Assembly: GCA_026770585.1 (NCBI GenBank)
Contig: MU647586.1
Coordinates: 38,209-56,437 of the forward strand
DNA length: 18,229 nt
Reading direction: 5' to 3'
Source of the DNA: Baffinella frigidus
Lineage: Eukaryota; Cryptophyceae; Cryptomonadales; Baffinellaceae
Below the pieces are notes generated by a model. The model was given only the letters and a program-made list of their open reading frames with translations, was not told the origin of the DNA and did no database searches. Each line of letters opens with the position of its first letter. Positions within the stretch are counted from its first letter, which is position 1. This document shows, piece by piece, positions 15,401 through 17,954 of this stretch. A program made the position numbers and the translations under genes.

Positions 15401-17949
15401 AAACCCAAACCCCAAACCCCAAACCCCAAAACCCAAACCCCAAACCCAAAACCCCAAACATCATACCCCAAACCCCAAACCCCAAACCCCAAACCCCAAA
15501 AATTGAACCAGGTGTACTCGTCGGACAACCCCAAACCTCAAGCCTTAAACCCTAAACCCGGAGCAGACGCTAACCCTTACACCCCAAACGCTGAACCATG
15601 AACCCTAAACCCGAAACCCGAAACTCCAAATCCTCAAACCACAAACCACAAGCCCACCACCATGAAAAATACGCTTGAACCTAAACTCCAACCACAAGCC
15701 CTGAATCATACACCCGGAGCACAGACGCAGTTCAATGCCCACGTCTCATCCGGAACGCTCCTGAACAACTCCGCCTACACCTTCAACCCCACACCCTACA
15801 CCCTACACCCTGAACCGTACCCTACGCAGGGTTCATGGTTTAGGGTTTATGATTTCAAACAGGGTGTTTGGTTCAATCCTAAACATTAAGCCCCAAACCC
15901 GAAGCACTAAGCCCTAAACCACACGTCCGCTGATGAGCAGACGCAGTCCGTGGAACAGCCCCGCCGGCAGGCTCGTGAACGGACGCCGAAGCCAGACGGT
16001 CGGTCGTGACTGCCTTGCGTGTTCCTAGCACCCCTCCGGACCCTGAATCCTGAACCCTGAACCCCCTGAACCCATCACCCTACGCTTCCGTCCTCTGATG
16101 AGCAGACGCAGCCTACGTCTCATCCGGAACCCTCCTGAACAACTCCGCCCACATCTTCAACCCCAAACCCCAAACCTAACACCCTAAACTTGGGATTCAG
16201 GGTTCAAACCATGAGCCCTACACACGAATCTCTAAGCCCCTACACCCGGAGCACAGACGCAGTTCAACGCATACGTGTCATCCGGAACGCTTCTGAACAA
16301 CTACGCGCACATCTTCGATCTGCTGATCCGCCTCCGCCAGGCCGTCAACCATCCCTACCTGGTAAGTCAACCGCCCGCACTAAGTCAACCAACCCTACTA
16401 AGTCAACCACCCCTACCTCGTAAGTCACTTACCCTCTCGTACTAAGTCAACCGTTTGGTCCATGGTCAAATTTATGCCCGGGTCTCAGCATAGGGTTCAG
16501 GGTTCAGGGTCCAGGGTTGATGTTCAGGGTTTAGAGGGTGTGGGAGCAACGCTTCTGAACAACTACGCGCACATCTTCGATCTAATCCCGCCAGGTATTT
16601 GATTTAAATGCTTTGGAGTTCCCCGAATCAACGAAATTTACTACACAATTGGCCAAATTAGTCGTGTCCAGCCCTGGACGTGACCAATTGTGTGGTAAAT
16701 TTCATGCATTCGGGGAACTCCCGACCATTTAAAACAAATACCTGGCGGGATGAGATCTGCTCATCCGCTTTCGCCAGGCCGTCAACCATCCGTATTTGGT
16801 AAGTCAACCGCCCGCGCTAAGTTGACCGCCCTTGCCTGGTAAGTCATCCTCGCGTACTAAGTCAACCGCTCTTGCTACCTGGTAAGTCCCGAGGTGGGCC
16901 TGTCTGTTTCAAGGCGGGTCTTTCTGTCCTGAGGCGGGCCTATCTGTTCCGAGGCGGGCCTGTCTGTCCCGAGGAGGAGGGGTTATTCAAGAGCAACGGC
17001 GGACTCCGCAGGTTCAATACTCGGAGAAGAACCACCTGGCGACGCACGAGGGCGATCACTTTTTGCTATCTTAGGGGTAAAGCTATGCAGAGACCAAGAT
17101 ACAACGTTCCACCCTTAAGATAGCGCAAAATAATGTAAACTGGATCTATTTCCGCCTGGAATATCCAGGTGCAATATTCGGAGAAGAACCACCTGGCGAC
17201 GCACGAGGGCAAGGCTGCTTTAGTTTACATAACCTTTTTGTTATCTTAGGGGTGGTTTTGTGATATGGTAAAGCTATGCCGAGGCTAAGACAGCAAGTTC
17301 CACCCGTAAGAGGGCATTAAAACCTGCTTTGGATTGAATGTTTTCCCGCATGGAATATCCAGGTGCCATATTCGGAGAAGAACTACCTGGCCACGCACGA
17401 GGGCGATCGCCTTTTGCTATCTTAGGGGTGGTTTTATGCTATGGTAAAGCTATGTAGAGGCTAACATAGCATGTTGCATCTGTAAGATACCACAAAATAG
17501 TACATTAAATTGAATCAGTTTTTGCATTAGATTCCGCGCATACCCCATAGAATCATCCATTTTTGTATCAAATCGGCAGGTGTAATACTCGGAGAAAAAC
17601 TACCTATCTGTCCCGAGGCGGGTCTGACAAACCCCGGCGGGGTTTCCCAACCCCTCAACCCCAAACCCCAAACCCCAAACCCTAACCCACAGGTGCAATA
17701 TTCGGAGAAGAACTACCTGGCGACGCACGAGGGCAATCACCTTTTGCTATCTTAGGGGTGGTTTTATGCTACGGTAAAGCTATGCAGAGGCTAAGATAAC
17801 AAGTTCCACCCTTAAAGATAGCACACAAATTATTTCAAATTGGATCTGATTTTGCGTTAAATATCCAGGTGCAATACTCGGAGAAGAACTACCTGGCGAC
17901 GCACGAGGGTAAGATCAAGGAAGAGGGCATCTGCTGCATCTGCTCCGAG
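79..17949 (+). CDS. RAD16: RAD16-type SNF2/RING ATPase gene, 15 internal exons, incomplete at both ends
   Basis: RAD16-family proteins are nuclear DNA-dependent ATPases of the SNF2 superfamily with a RING finger between the helicase motifs. In yeast, Rad16 works with Rad7 in repair of non-transcribed DNA. The 15 exons listed in the summary (1314 nt) join without a stop into 438 codons, and every junction phase agrees, including three split codons with 2+1 nt and one with 1+2. Landmarks in the joined peptide: DVVLTTY (about 31 residues before the zinc finger), C2HC finger C31/C34/H46/C51, acidic linker 77-142 with [18 protein letters not shown] ending at H215, SGTPLQNR from S240, Cys/His module 273-299, LLRRTK 334-339, NNYAHIF and [10 protein letters not shown] in 377-411, and CCIC at 433-436. 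Order and spacing match plant RAD16-like proteins as I recall them. The start codon, P-loop, RING remainder and motifs V/VI are outside the window. Family assignment is firm; the exact species and ortholog naming is inferred. Confidence 0.87.
154..959 (+). other. Intron A: 3' echo of exon A (386-423) plus telomere-variant repeats
   Basis: Positions 386-423 repeat the last 37 or so bases of exon A, up to its CGC|GTAA donor, with one codon change (Ala to Asp). About 425-950 is degenerate heptad repeat (CCCTAAA, CCCTCAA, CCCTGCA, CCCGAAA). About 228-254 closely matches 15959-15984 (CCCCGCCGG-AGGCTCGTGAACGG), so that stretch is a dispersed repeat. No gene is seen here. Confidence 0.75.
960..1010 (+). 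CDS. RAD16: RAD16 exon B (17 codons): first half of C2HC zinc finger
   Basis: The acceptor is CAAGCAG and the donor GTTACG; both are phase 0. It encodes [12 protein letters not shown], whose Cys pair is completed by His and Cys in exon C. After splicing the spacing is C-x2-C-x11-H-x4-C, which equals the finger in plant RAD16-like proteins as I recall it. Reading straight through the donor also stays open and gives a superficially similar VTSHLH stretch, but that breaks the downstream phase. Confidence 0.8.
1099..1146 (+). repeat. 20-bp perfect palindrome and two scraps of exon B
   Basis: Positions 1099-1118 are a perfect palindrome (half-site GCGAAAGTCG). Immediately after it, 1116-1130 and 1131-1146 repeat the exon B core GCAAGTACTGCGGG twice. 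These scraps carry neither splice border, unlike most other exon copies here. Confidence 0.6.
1439..1578. mobile_element. 140-bp terminal-inverted-repeat element, CCACACGGTGG family
   Basis: The left end reads CCACACGGTGGACTGCGAAC and the right end is its inverted counterpart with a few mismatches (CCACCGTGTGG at 1568-1578). No ORF lies inside, so it is a MITE-like non-autonomous element. The left 70 bp recur at 7731-7800. Confidence 0.6.
1734..1873. mobile_element. 140-bp inverted-repeat element, ATAGCGAGGGGGC termini
   Basis: Arms at 1734-1755 and 1852-1873 are near-perfect inverted repeats (ATAGCGAGGGGGCAAACGGA). A nested hairpin sits at 1815-1837 (TTCAGCTCCC, 3-nt loop). No coding potential is evident, and the length resembles the neighbouring 1439-1578 element. 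Confidence 0.6.
2042..2142 (+). repeat. 5' echo of exon C, split by an insertion
   Basis: Acceptor TCAG plus ATGAAGATCCACCACAAGTT copies the first bases of exon C. An insertion of about 40 bp (2063-2102), related to the GTTGAC element, interrupts it. The copy then resumes with CAGCGCTCGGTCGC and ends near 2142 without a donor. Confidence 0.75.
2167..2221. repeat. GTTGAC...GTCAAC short inverted-repeat element
   Basis: The sequence GTTGACGGATTTGTACCG ... CAACTTAACAATAGCC ... GTCAAC is shared with 6253-6307, 14671-14719 (inverted), 14910-14960 and 15169-15219. A partial copy lies in 2063-2102. The repeated 6-bp inverted ends and both orientations suggest a tiny mobile family. Confidence 0.6.
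2335..2434 (+). CDS. RAD16: RAD16 exon C (33 codons + 1 nt): second half of zinc finger and basic linker
   Basis: The acceptor is GTATCAG and the donor GTACAG. It encodes [10 protein letters not shown], giving the His and last Cys of the C2HC finger, then [10 protein letters not shown], a basic stretch that also follows this finger in plant homologues. It starts in phase 0 and leaves one G, which exon D completes as Gly. Three later copies at 2494-2835 lack the zinc-finger part and two of them carry stops, so this is the intact version. Confidence 0.8.
2494..2835 (+). repeat. Three 3' echoes of exon C
   Basis: Copies at 2494-2551, 2676-2727 and 2776-2835 begin at the internal CAGCGCTCC and end at the donor-like GTAC. 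The first two have in-frame TAG stops and the third is open. Each begins with CAG and ends before GTAC, so unlike most echoes they could in principle be spliced as cassettes. G-rich telomere-like tracts (GTTGAGGG, GGTTAGGGG) separate them. Confidence 0.75.
2855..3130 (+). repeat. CCCTGAA heptad tract
   Basis: About 270 bp of near-continuous CCCTGAA repeats with CCCCGAA, CTCGAAA and CCCTAAA variants. It is intronic and non-coding; open frames on the other strand are periodic artefacts. Confidence 0.85.
3139..3386 (+). repeat. Two 5' echoes of exon D
   Basis: Copies at 3139-3210 and 3332-3386 start right after a CAG acceptor (GTCAG, GAGCAG) and follow exon D through AACGGCTCCAAGGGCGGGA. They stop before or just after the KRKR codons, and neither has a donor. 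The first breaks after TTGAAGAGGA, the second after GGGCGGGATCAGC. Confidence 0.8.
3445..3505 (-). mobile_element. Inverted copy of the TGCTATCTTAGGGG element
   Basis: The reverse complement (TTATCTTAGGCGTGGTTTTG...TAGTGAAGCTATGTCGAGG) closely matches the element repeated four times at 17059-17830. It lies just upstream of exon D's acceptor, in the opposite orientation. Related TGCTATCTT pieces are at 3219 and 3413. Confidence 0.6.
3528..3664 (+). CDS. RAD16: RAD16 exon D (2 nt + 45 codons): Ser/Lys/Glu-rich linker
   Basis: The acceptor is GGGAGCAG and the donor GTAAGA. It encodes a low-complexity linker, residues 76-121: [12 protein letters not shown], then KRKR (candidate nuclear localisation signal), [12 protein letters not shown] (candidate acidic CK2-type sites) and a run of Glu. 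It is probably disordered. A comparable charged insertion precedes the DEAH box in plant homologues. The GAG run recurs in many downstream echoes. Confidence 0.78.
3701..4744 (+). repeat. Six 3' echoes of exon D in a higher-order tandem array
   Basis: Copies end at GAG|GT at 3740, 4105, 4419, 4515 and 4744, and one (3791-3811) ends without GT. Larger ones (4053-4105, 4362-4419, 4662-4744) begin at GATTCGG. Between them lie CCCTACA/CCCCTACA tracts (3812-4000, 4117-4315, 4525-4615) and G-rich mirror tracts (4005-4050, 4318-4370, 4617-4662). The unit echo + C-rich tract + G-rich tract, about 300 bp, repeats about three times. Confidence 0.75.
4747..5100 (+). repeat. CCCTGAA then CCCCAAA tract, with a 5' echo of exon E
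   Basis: CCCTGAA repeats at 4747-4800 are followed by about twelve CCCCAAA units at 4870-4960. At 4982-5012 a degenerate copy of the exon E start (GAAGCAAGAGGAATCTGAGG) appears without a donor. Confidence 0.65.
5112..5174 (+). CDS. RAD16: RAD16 exon E (21 codons): acidic linker
   Basis: The acceptor is TGAAGCAG and the donor GTGACC; both are phase 0. It encodes [19 protein letters not shown], continuing the acidic linker and turning basic. It is identified by composition, open phase and splice sites, not by a conserved domain, so the boundaries are less certain than for the ATPase exons. Confidence 0.65.
5175..5577 (+). repeat. Intron E: CCCTAAA, CCCCAAA and CCCGAAA blocks
   Basis: The whole intron is heptad repeat sorted into blocks: CCCTAAA-type to 5265, CCCGAAA at 5268-5310, CCCCAAA at 5340-5405, CCCGAAA at 5430-5570. 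Nothing else is seen. Confidence 0.8.
5578..5642 (+). CDS. RAD16: RAD16 exon F (21 codons + 2 nt): basic linker
   Basis: The acceptor is GAAACCAG. Donor GTGCGT was chosen over GTATCT four bases later because it leaves AA, which exon G completes as Lys, and because the copy at 6032-6067 also stops at AA|GTGC. It encodes [20 protein letters not shown], a Lys/Arg-rich linker of unknown contact. Confidence 0.68.
5656..5790. repeat. AAGCTTATA tandem/palindromic repeat
   Basis: CCTCCAAGCTTATAG, TTGTATAAGCTTATAGTTAA and variants repeat about five times with internal dyad symmetry. It follows directly after exon F. No coding is seen. Confidence 0.7.
5791..6600 (+). repeat. Rest of proximal intron F: 3' echoes of exon F and a segmental duplication
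   Basis: A 3' echo of exon F at 6032-6067 (GAAGAATGGCATGAATAGCT...) ends at AA|GTGC. A shorter one at 6395-6400 has TTTCAA|GTGCGTATCT. The material after it (6401-6540) repeats 5643-5680 plus 5918-6020, including TTCACATCTC...GATGATGTG and GAAATGATCTCCGG. A GTTGAC element is at 6253-6307. A TTATTACTCTCG-TACAGGTCCT block at 6104-6155 recurs at 8188 and 8465. Confidence 0.65.
6641..6877. mobile_element. 237-bp foldback element with arms of about 95 bp
   Basis: ATTGTAGAAATGGGCTCCGC at 6641 has its inverted partner ending at 6877. The arms run inward through GAGGTCAGGAACGTCTTTTT and GAACTTTTGTGCTATCTT to a loop near 6746-6782, with scattered mismatches and small indels. The arm centres contain the TGCTATCTT motif of the 17 kb element. 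It is non-coding. Confidence 0.75.
7000..7147 (+). repeat. 110-bp tandem duplication carrying a 5' echo of exon G
   Basis: CGCCCACTTTCC...GGTACAAAACCGCAG at 6998-7034 and CGCCCACTTTCC...GGTACTAAATCGCAG at 7109-7147 are tandem copies. The first is followed by GCACTTAGACTAGAAG (7035-7050), a decayed start of exon G. This shows a duplicated segment spanning an acceptor. Confidence 0.75.
7148..7217 (+). CDS. RAD16: RAD16 exon G (1 nt + 23 codons): charged linker
   Basis: The acceptor is AAATCGCAG and the donor GTACCT. It encodes [23 protein letters not shown], a helical-looking charged segment before the DEAH exon. The other two frames are excluded: one hits a stop and the other breaks the phase with exon H. 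Two 3' echoes follow. Confidence 0.72.
7218..8074 (+). repeat. Intron G: two 3' echoes of exon G, then CCCGAAA/CCCTAAA tract
   Basis: A first echo, 7390-7418, ends at CTCGAG|GTACCT. A second, 7709-7829, has its halves (7709-7728 and 7801-7829, ending GAG|GTAACC) separated by a piece of the CCACACGGTGG element (7731-7800). Heptad repeats fill 7832-8070. Positions 7302-7340 resemble 12809-12852 (TTGACTT-AGGCT-TGG). Confidence 0.75.
8075..8152 (+). CDS. RAD16: RAD16 exon H (26 codons): [12 protein letters not shown], start of DEAH box
   Basis: The acceptor is GAAACCAG; both ends are phase 0. It encodes [19 protein letters not shown]. The Asp-Glu of motif II (Walker B, Mg-ATP hydrolysis) are its last codons, and Ala-His come from exon I. 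The donor must be GC (GACGAG|GCAACC), because the next exon supplies GCG CAC. This is the only non-GT donor in the model. Confidence 0.85.
8239..8680 (+). repeat. Four 3' echoes of exon H, alternating short and long
   Basis: Copies at 8239-8266 and 8517-8544 start at CAAGTGGCACAG. Copies at 8372-8423 and 8629-8680 start at AAGGGCGCG. All end at the same point and are followed by GC, as in the real exon. The last has a TAG stop. The short+long pair forms a unit of about 270 bp present twice, each led by TACTCTCGATACAGG-like sequence. CCCGAAT tracts lie between. Confidence 0.8.
8690..8970 (+). repeat. CCCGAA/CCCTAAA degenerate tract
   Basis: The heptad-like intron filler here drifts between CCCGAAT, CCGGAAT, CCCTAAA and CCCCAAC. 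No gene is seen. Confidence 0.75.
8975..9242 (+). repeat. Two 5' echoes of exon I
   Basis: Copies at 8975-9045 and 9176-9242 start after CAG with GCGCACACGATCAAGGACAA and run to the codons for NYR or NY. They break off before the SGT motif and have no donor. Confidence 0.85.
9422..9559 (+). CDS. RAD16: RAD16 exon I (46 codons): AH of DEAH box and SGTPLQNR motif III
   Basis: The acceptor is TCACCCAG and the donor GTGTCG; both are phase 0. It encodes [20 protein letters not shown] and then [23 protein letters not shown]. This is the best-conserved exon in the window: motif III (SGT) couples ATP hydrolysis to translocation. Two 5' fragments precede it and two 3' fragments follow. Confidence 0.92.
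9560..9842 (+). repeat. G-rich telomere-like block
   Basis: The sequence is rich in GGGATGAGGG, GGATTTAGGGTTTAGGG and GGGGTTAGGGG. It is one of the few places where the sense strand is G-rich, so the transcript could form G-quadruplexes. No exon is seen. Confidence 0.65.
9843..10278 (+). repeat. Two 3' echoes of exon I
   Basis: Echo 1, 9843-9901, lacks 12 nt of the motif III region but ends CTCCAG|GTTTCC. Echo 2 starts at about 10027 with AACTACCGCTGGGCGCTCTC and reaches TTTCTCC at 10102; an inverted-repeat element then separates it from its final CCAG at 10275-10278. Confidence 0.8.
10103..10274. mobile_element. 172-bp terminal-inverted-repeat element inside an exon I echo
   Basis: The termini CCACGCAAGAGTGTAGGGCA and their inverse at 10254-10274 are perfect over about 21 bp. 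A 26-bp perfect palindrome at 10215-10240 (half-site AGAAATAGTAGAA) is nested within. Removing the element restores the expected end of the exon I echo. No ORF of significance is inside. Confidence 0.78.
10302..10483. repeat. Hairpin and spaced inverted repeat
   Basis: Positions 10302-10317 and 10320-10335 form a 16-bp stem with one mismatch (CTTTCTCTCGCCAGCC). Positions 10343-10358 and 10465-10483 are inverted copies of GTGGGACCACGCCAGA with a 3-nt gap. These look like further small foldback elements. Confidence 0.55.
10779..11062 (+). repeat. Two 5' echoes of exon J
   Basis: Copies at 10779-10845 and 10991-11062 follow TACAG acceptors and read GTGGACCCCTACGCGTACTG..., covering the first 22 or so codons (through about NW-M) before ending in CCCTAACC repeats. 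Neither has a donor. CCCGAAA/CCCTAACC tracts lie at 10670-10760, 10847-10880 and 11060-11260. Confidence 0.83.
11292..11413 (+). CDS. RAD16: RAD16 exon J (40 codons + 2 nt): inserted Cys/His module
   Basis: The acceptor is CATTACAG and the donor GTGCGA; it starts in phase 0 and leaves TG. It encodes [19 protein letters not shown] followed by [17 protein letters not shown]16 homologues have a zinc-binding insertion here, but the first Cys group (CxxCxC in yeast and plants as I recall) is reduced to one Cys (C273); the second pair C287/C290 and later His/C299 remain. Confidence 0.87.
11471..11516. repeat. Perfect 22-bp-arm hairpin, 2-nt loop
   Basis: The arms GTTTGGTCACGTATCTGACA(GA) at 11471-11492 and 11495-11516 are exact inverted copies separated by AA. 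It lies 57 nt after exon J. In the transcript it would fold into a very stable stem. Confidence 0.9.
11663..12057 (+). repeat. 3' echo of exon J broken into three ordered fragments
   Basis: Pieces at 11666-11697 (GCAAGCAGCTGAATTGGGAC), 11855-11889 (GGGGGCCGACGGAAAGACGT) and 12025-12057 (CTGCGGAAAGTACCGCATCA to TTTGCTG|GTGCGAG) tile the exon's second half in order. Two insertions of about 150 bp separate them. Confidence 0.72.
12108..12192 (+). CDS. RAD16: RAD16 exon K (1 nt + 28 codons)
   Basis: The acceptor is GTGCGCAG and the donor GTCCCT. The first G completes Trp with exon J's TG, giving the family's FCWWNK-V-PI sequence. It encodes [20 protein letters not shown] and AMRRLKHE, linking the zinc module to the RRTK block. 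Confidence 0.85.
12193..12470 (+). repeat. CCCTAAA tract, closest to canonical telomere repeat
   Basis: About 15 near-perfect CCCTAAA units at 12198-12295, then CCTAAGCCCTAAACCTTCAAG variants and CCCCAAA. The purest plant-type telomeric run in the window, embedded in an intron. Confidence 0.85.
12536..13214 (+). repeat. 3' echo of exon K, two 5' echoes of exon L, and a repeated intron block
   Basis: Positions 12601-12612 (CTCAAGCACGAG) repeat the end of exon K but the donor has mutated to GAG. Positions 12895-12913 and 13193-13214 repeat GTGCTGGACAAGA after CAG. A block with CTCTGATAGTCT...CGCCCGAAAT-GGAC...GTACA recurs near 12545, 12665, 13005, 13160 and 13225. A CCCTACA tract lies at 13057-13158. 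Confidence 0.7.
13258..13382. mobile_element. 125-bp inverted-repeat element with 38-bp arms
   Basis: Arms 13258-13295 and 13345-13382 are inverted copies (GTGTGAGGACCTAGGCCAGC...) with one or two mismatches. The loop carries a small direct repeat, GGCATTGGAGC. It is non-coding. Confidence 0.8.
13426..13470 (+). repeat. G-rich TTTAGGG block before exon L
   Basis: GGTTTAGGGGTTTAGGGATT and further TTTAGGG units lie 35-75 nt upstream of the exon L acceptor, in the region where a branch point is expected. Confidence 0.65.
13505..13545 (+). CDS. RAD16: RAD16 exon L (13 codons + 2 nt): ILLRRTK block
   Basis: The acceptor is GCGTTACAG and the donor GTCCTA. This 41-nt exon encodes [13 protein letters not shown], the LLRRTK block that marks the end of the first ATPase lobe in SNF2 proteins, and leaves AG to complete Arg with exon M. 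Short 5' copies precede it and 3' copies follow. Confidence 0.88.
13661..14168 (+). repeat. Three 3' echoes of exon L
   Basis: Copies at 13661-13695 (GACAAGACCCTGCTGCGGCG..., donor GTCCT), 13826-13840 (CACCAAGGAGGGCAG, donor mutated to GA) and 14139-14168 (donor GTCAA). The last lies just after the inverted-repeat element 13976-14127. Heptad repeats lie at 13548-13590, 13700-13720 and 13760-13825. Confidence 0.8.
13976..14127. mobile_element. 152-bp inverted-repeat element
   Basis: Arms 13976-14008 and 14095-14127 (GATAACTGAATCAGTTCC and inverse) are complementary over 33 bp with about 3 mismatches. The interior is AT-rich and non-coding. Confidence 0.75.
14250..14560 (+). repeat. TTTGACC-rich tandem repeat with a 5' echo of exon M
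   Basis: GATTTGACCAGAACCGTTTT(TGAC) occurs three times in tandem at 14459-14535, with relatives at 13943, 14268 and 14318. A 5' echo of exon M, 14350-14419, follows AACAG and ends at the codons for PFE, lacking the [10 protein letters not shown] part and donor. Confidence 0.8.
14562..14664 (+). CDS. RAD16: RAD16 exon M (1 nt + 34 codons)
   Basis: The acceptor is TTTGACCAG and the donor GTTGGC. It encodes [20 protein letters not shown] and [14 protein letters not shown], which matches the family's LPPRI...R-D...F---YY-SLY---Q segment at the entry to the second ATPase lobe. One 5' fragment precedes it and three 3' fragments follow. Confidence 0.9.
14665..15296 (+). repeat. Three 3' echoes of exon M separated by GTTGAC elements
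   Basis: Echoes at 14785-14848, 14962-15040 and 15220-15296 all encode the DYYQ-LYSQS end. The first two keep CAG|GTCT; the last is CAC|GTCC. Each spacer contains a GTTGAC...GTCAAC element: 14671-14719 (inverted), 14910-14960 and 15169-15219. A perfect 16-bp-arm hairpin (CATAGGGAATTGGAGC) is at 15052-15108. Confidence 0.8.
15310..15660 (+). repeat. CCCCAAA/CCCAAAA tract
   Basis: CCCCAAA and CCCAAAA units run at 15345-15505, followed by CCCTAAA-type filler to 15660. GGAGCAGACGC at 15560 is a 4-5 bp trace of an exon N acceptor. Confidence 0.78.
15725..16159 (+). repeat. 5' echoes of exon N
   Basis: Copies at 15725-15786 and 16106-16159 read ACGCAG...TCATCCGGAAC-CTCCTGAACAACTCCGCC-AC after (C)AG and end at the ATCTTCAA codons, running into CCCCAAA. 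A minimal one is at 15941-15950. None has a donor. The interval between holds telomere-like filler and the dispersed CCGGCAGGCTCGTGAACGG. Confidence 0.82.
16257..16361 (+). CDS. RAD16: RAD16 exon N (35 codons): NNYAHIF...[10 protein letters not shown]
   Basis: The acceptor is GAGCACAG and the donor the consensus GTAAGT; both are phase 0. It encodes [20 protein letters not shown] and [15 protein letters not shown], a highly conserved signature of SNF2/RAD16 proteins (LRQ-C/A-HP-L) just before the RING finger. Confidence 0.92.
16362..16890 (+). repeat. 3' echo of exon N split by an element, and repeated GTAAGT donors
   Basis: The echo runs 16546-16583 and resumes at 16759-16798 (GCTCATCCGC...CCGTATTTG|GTAAGT), separated by the 16584-16753 element. 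Short donor scraps CCTACCTC|GTAAGT (16420), CTTGCCTG|GTAAGT (16839) and GCTACCTG|GTAAGT (16882) repeat the border. Confidence 0.82.
16584..16753. mobile_element. 170-bp inverted-repeat element with possible GATCT target duplication
   Basis: The ends AATCCCGCCAGGTATTTGAT and the inverse near 16725-16753, with further pairing through GGAGTTCCCCGAAT and AATTTACTACACAATTGG, give arms of about 65 bp. GATCT flanks both sides (16579-16583, 16754-16758), and excision restores the exon N sequence ATCTTCGATCTGCTCATCCG. Confidence 0.78.
16891..16970 (+). repeat. Four 20-bp tandem repeats GAGGCGGGCCTGTCTGTCCC
   Basis: Units are exactly 20 bp with 1-5 differences each. Part of a fifth unit follows at 16971, and a related piece (CTATCTGTCCCGAGGCGGGT) lies at 17604-17623 fused to an exon O echo. 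Confidence 0.88.
17012..17868 (+). repeat. Five 5' echoes of exon O with hairpin elements between them
   Basis: Copies begin after CAG at 17012, 17169, 17363, 17580 and 17693, and cover about 41 bp ending CACGAGGGC (the fourth only 25 bp). Four spacers hold a related element (starts near 17059, 17236, 17415 and 17745) with TTTTGCTATCTTAGGGGTGG at one end and an inverse-like CCACCCTTAAGATAGC at the other. Several then have ATATCCAG before the next copy. The unit is about 155-195 bp. Confidence 0.85.
17869..17949 (+). CDS. RAD16: RAD16 exon O (27 codons): start of the RING finger
   Basis: The acceptor is ATATCCAG and the inferred donor GTGCCT; both are phase 0. It encodes [19 protein letters not shown] and CCICSE, giving the first C-x2-C pair (C433/C436) of the RING domain that RAD16 proteins carry inside the helicase region. 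A GTAAGA inside the exon (17910-17915) could be an alternative donor, but reading through matches the family. Confidence 0.8.
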
Positions 17950-17954
17950 GTGCC

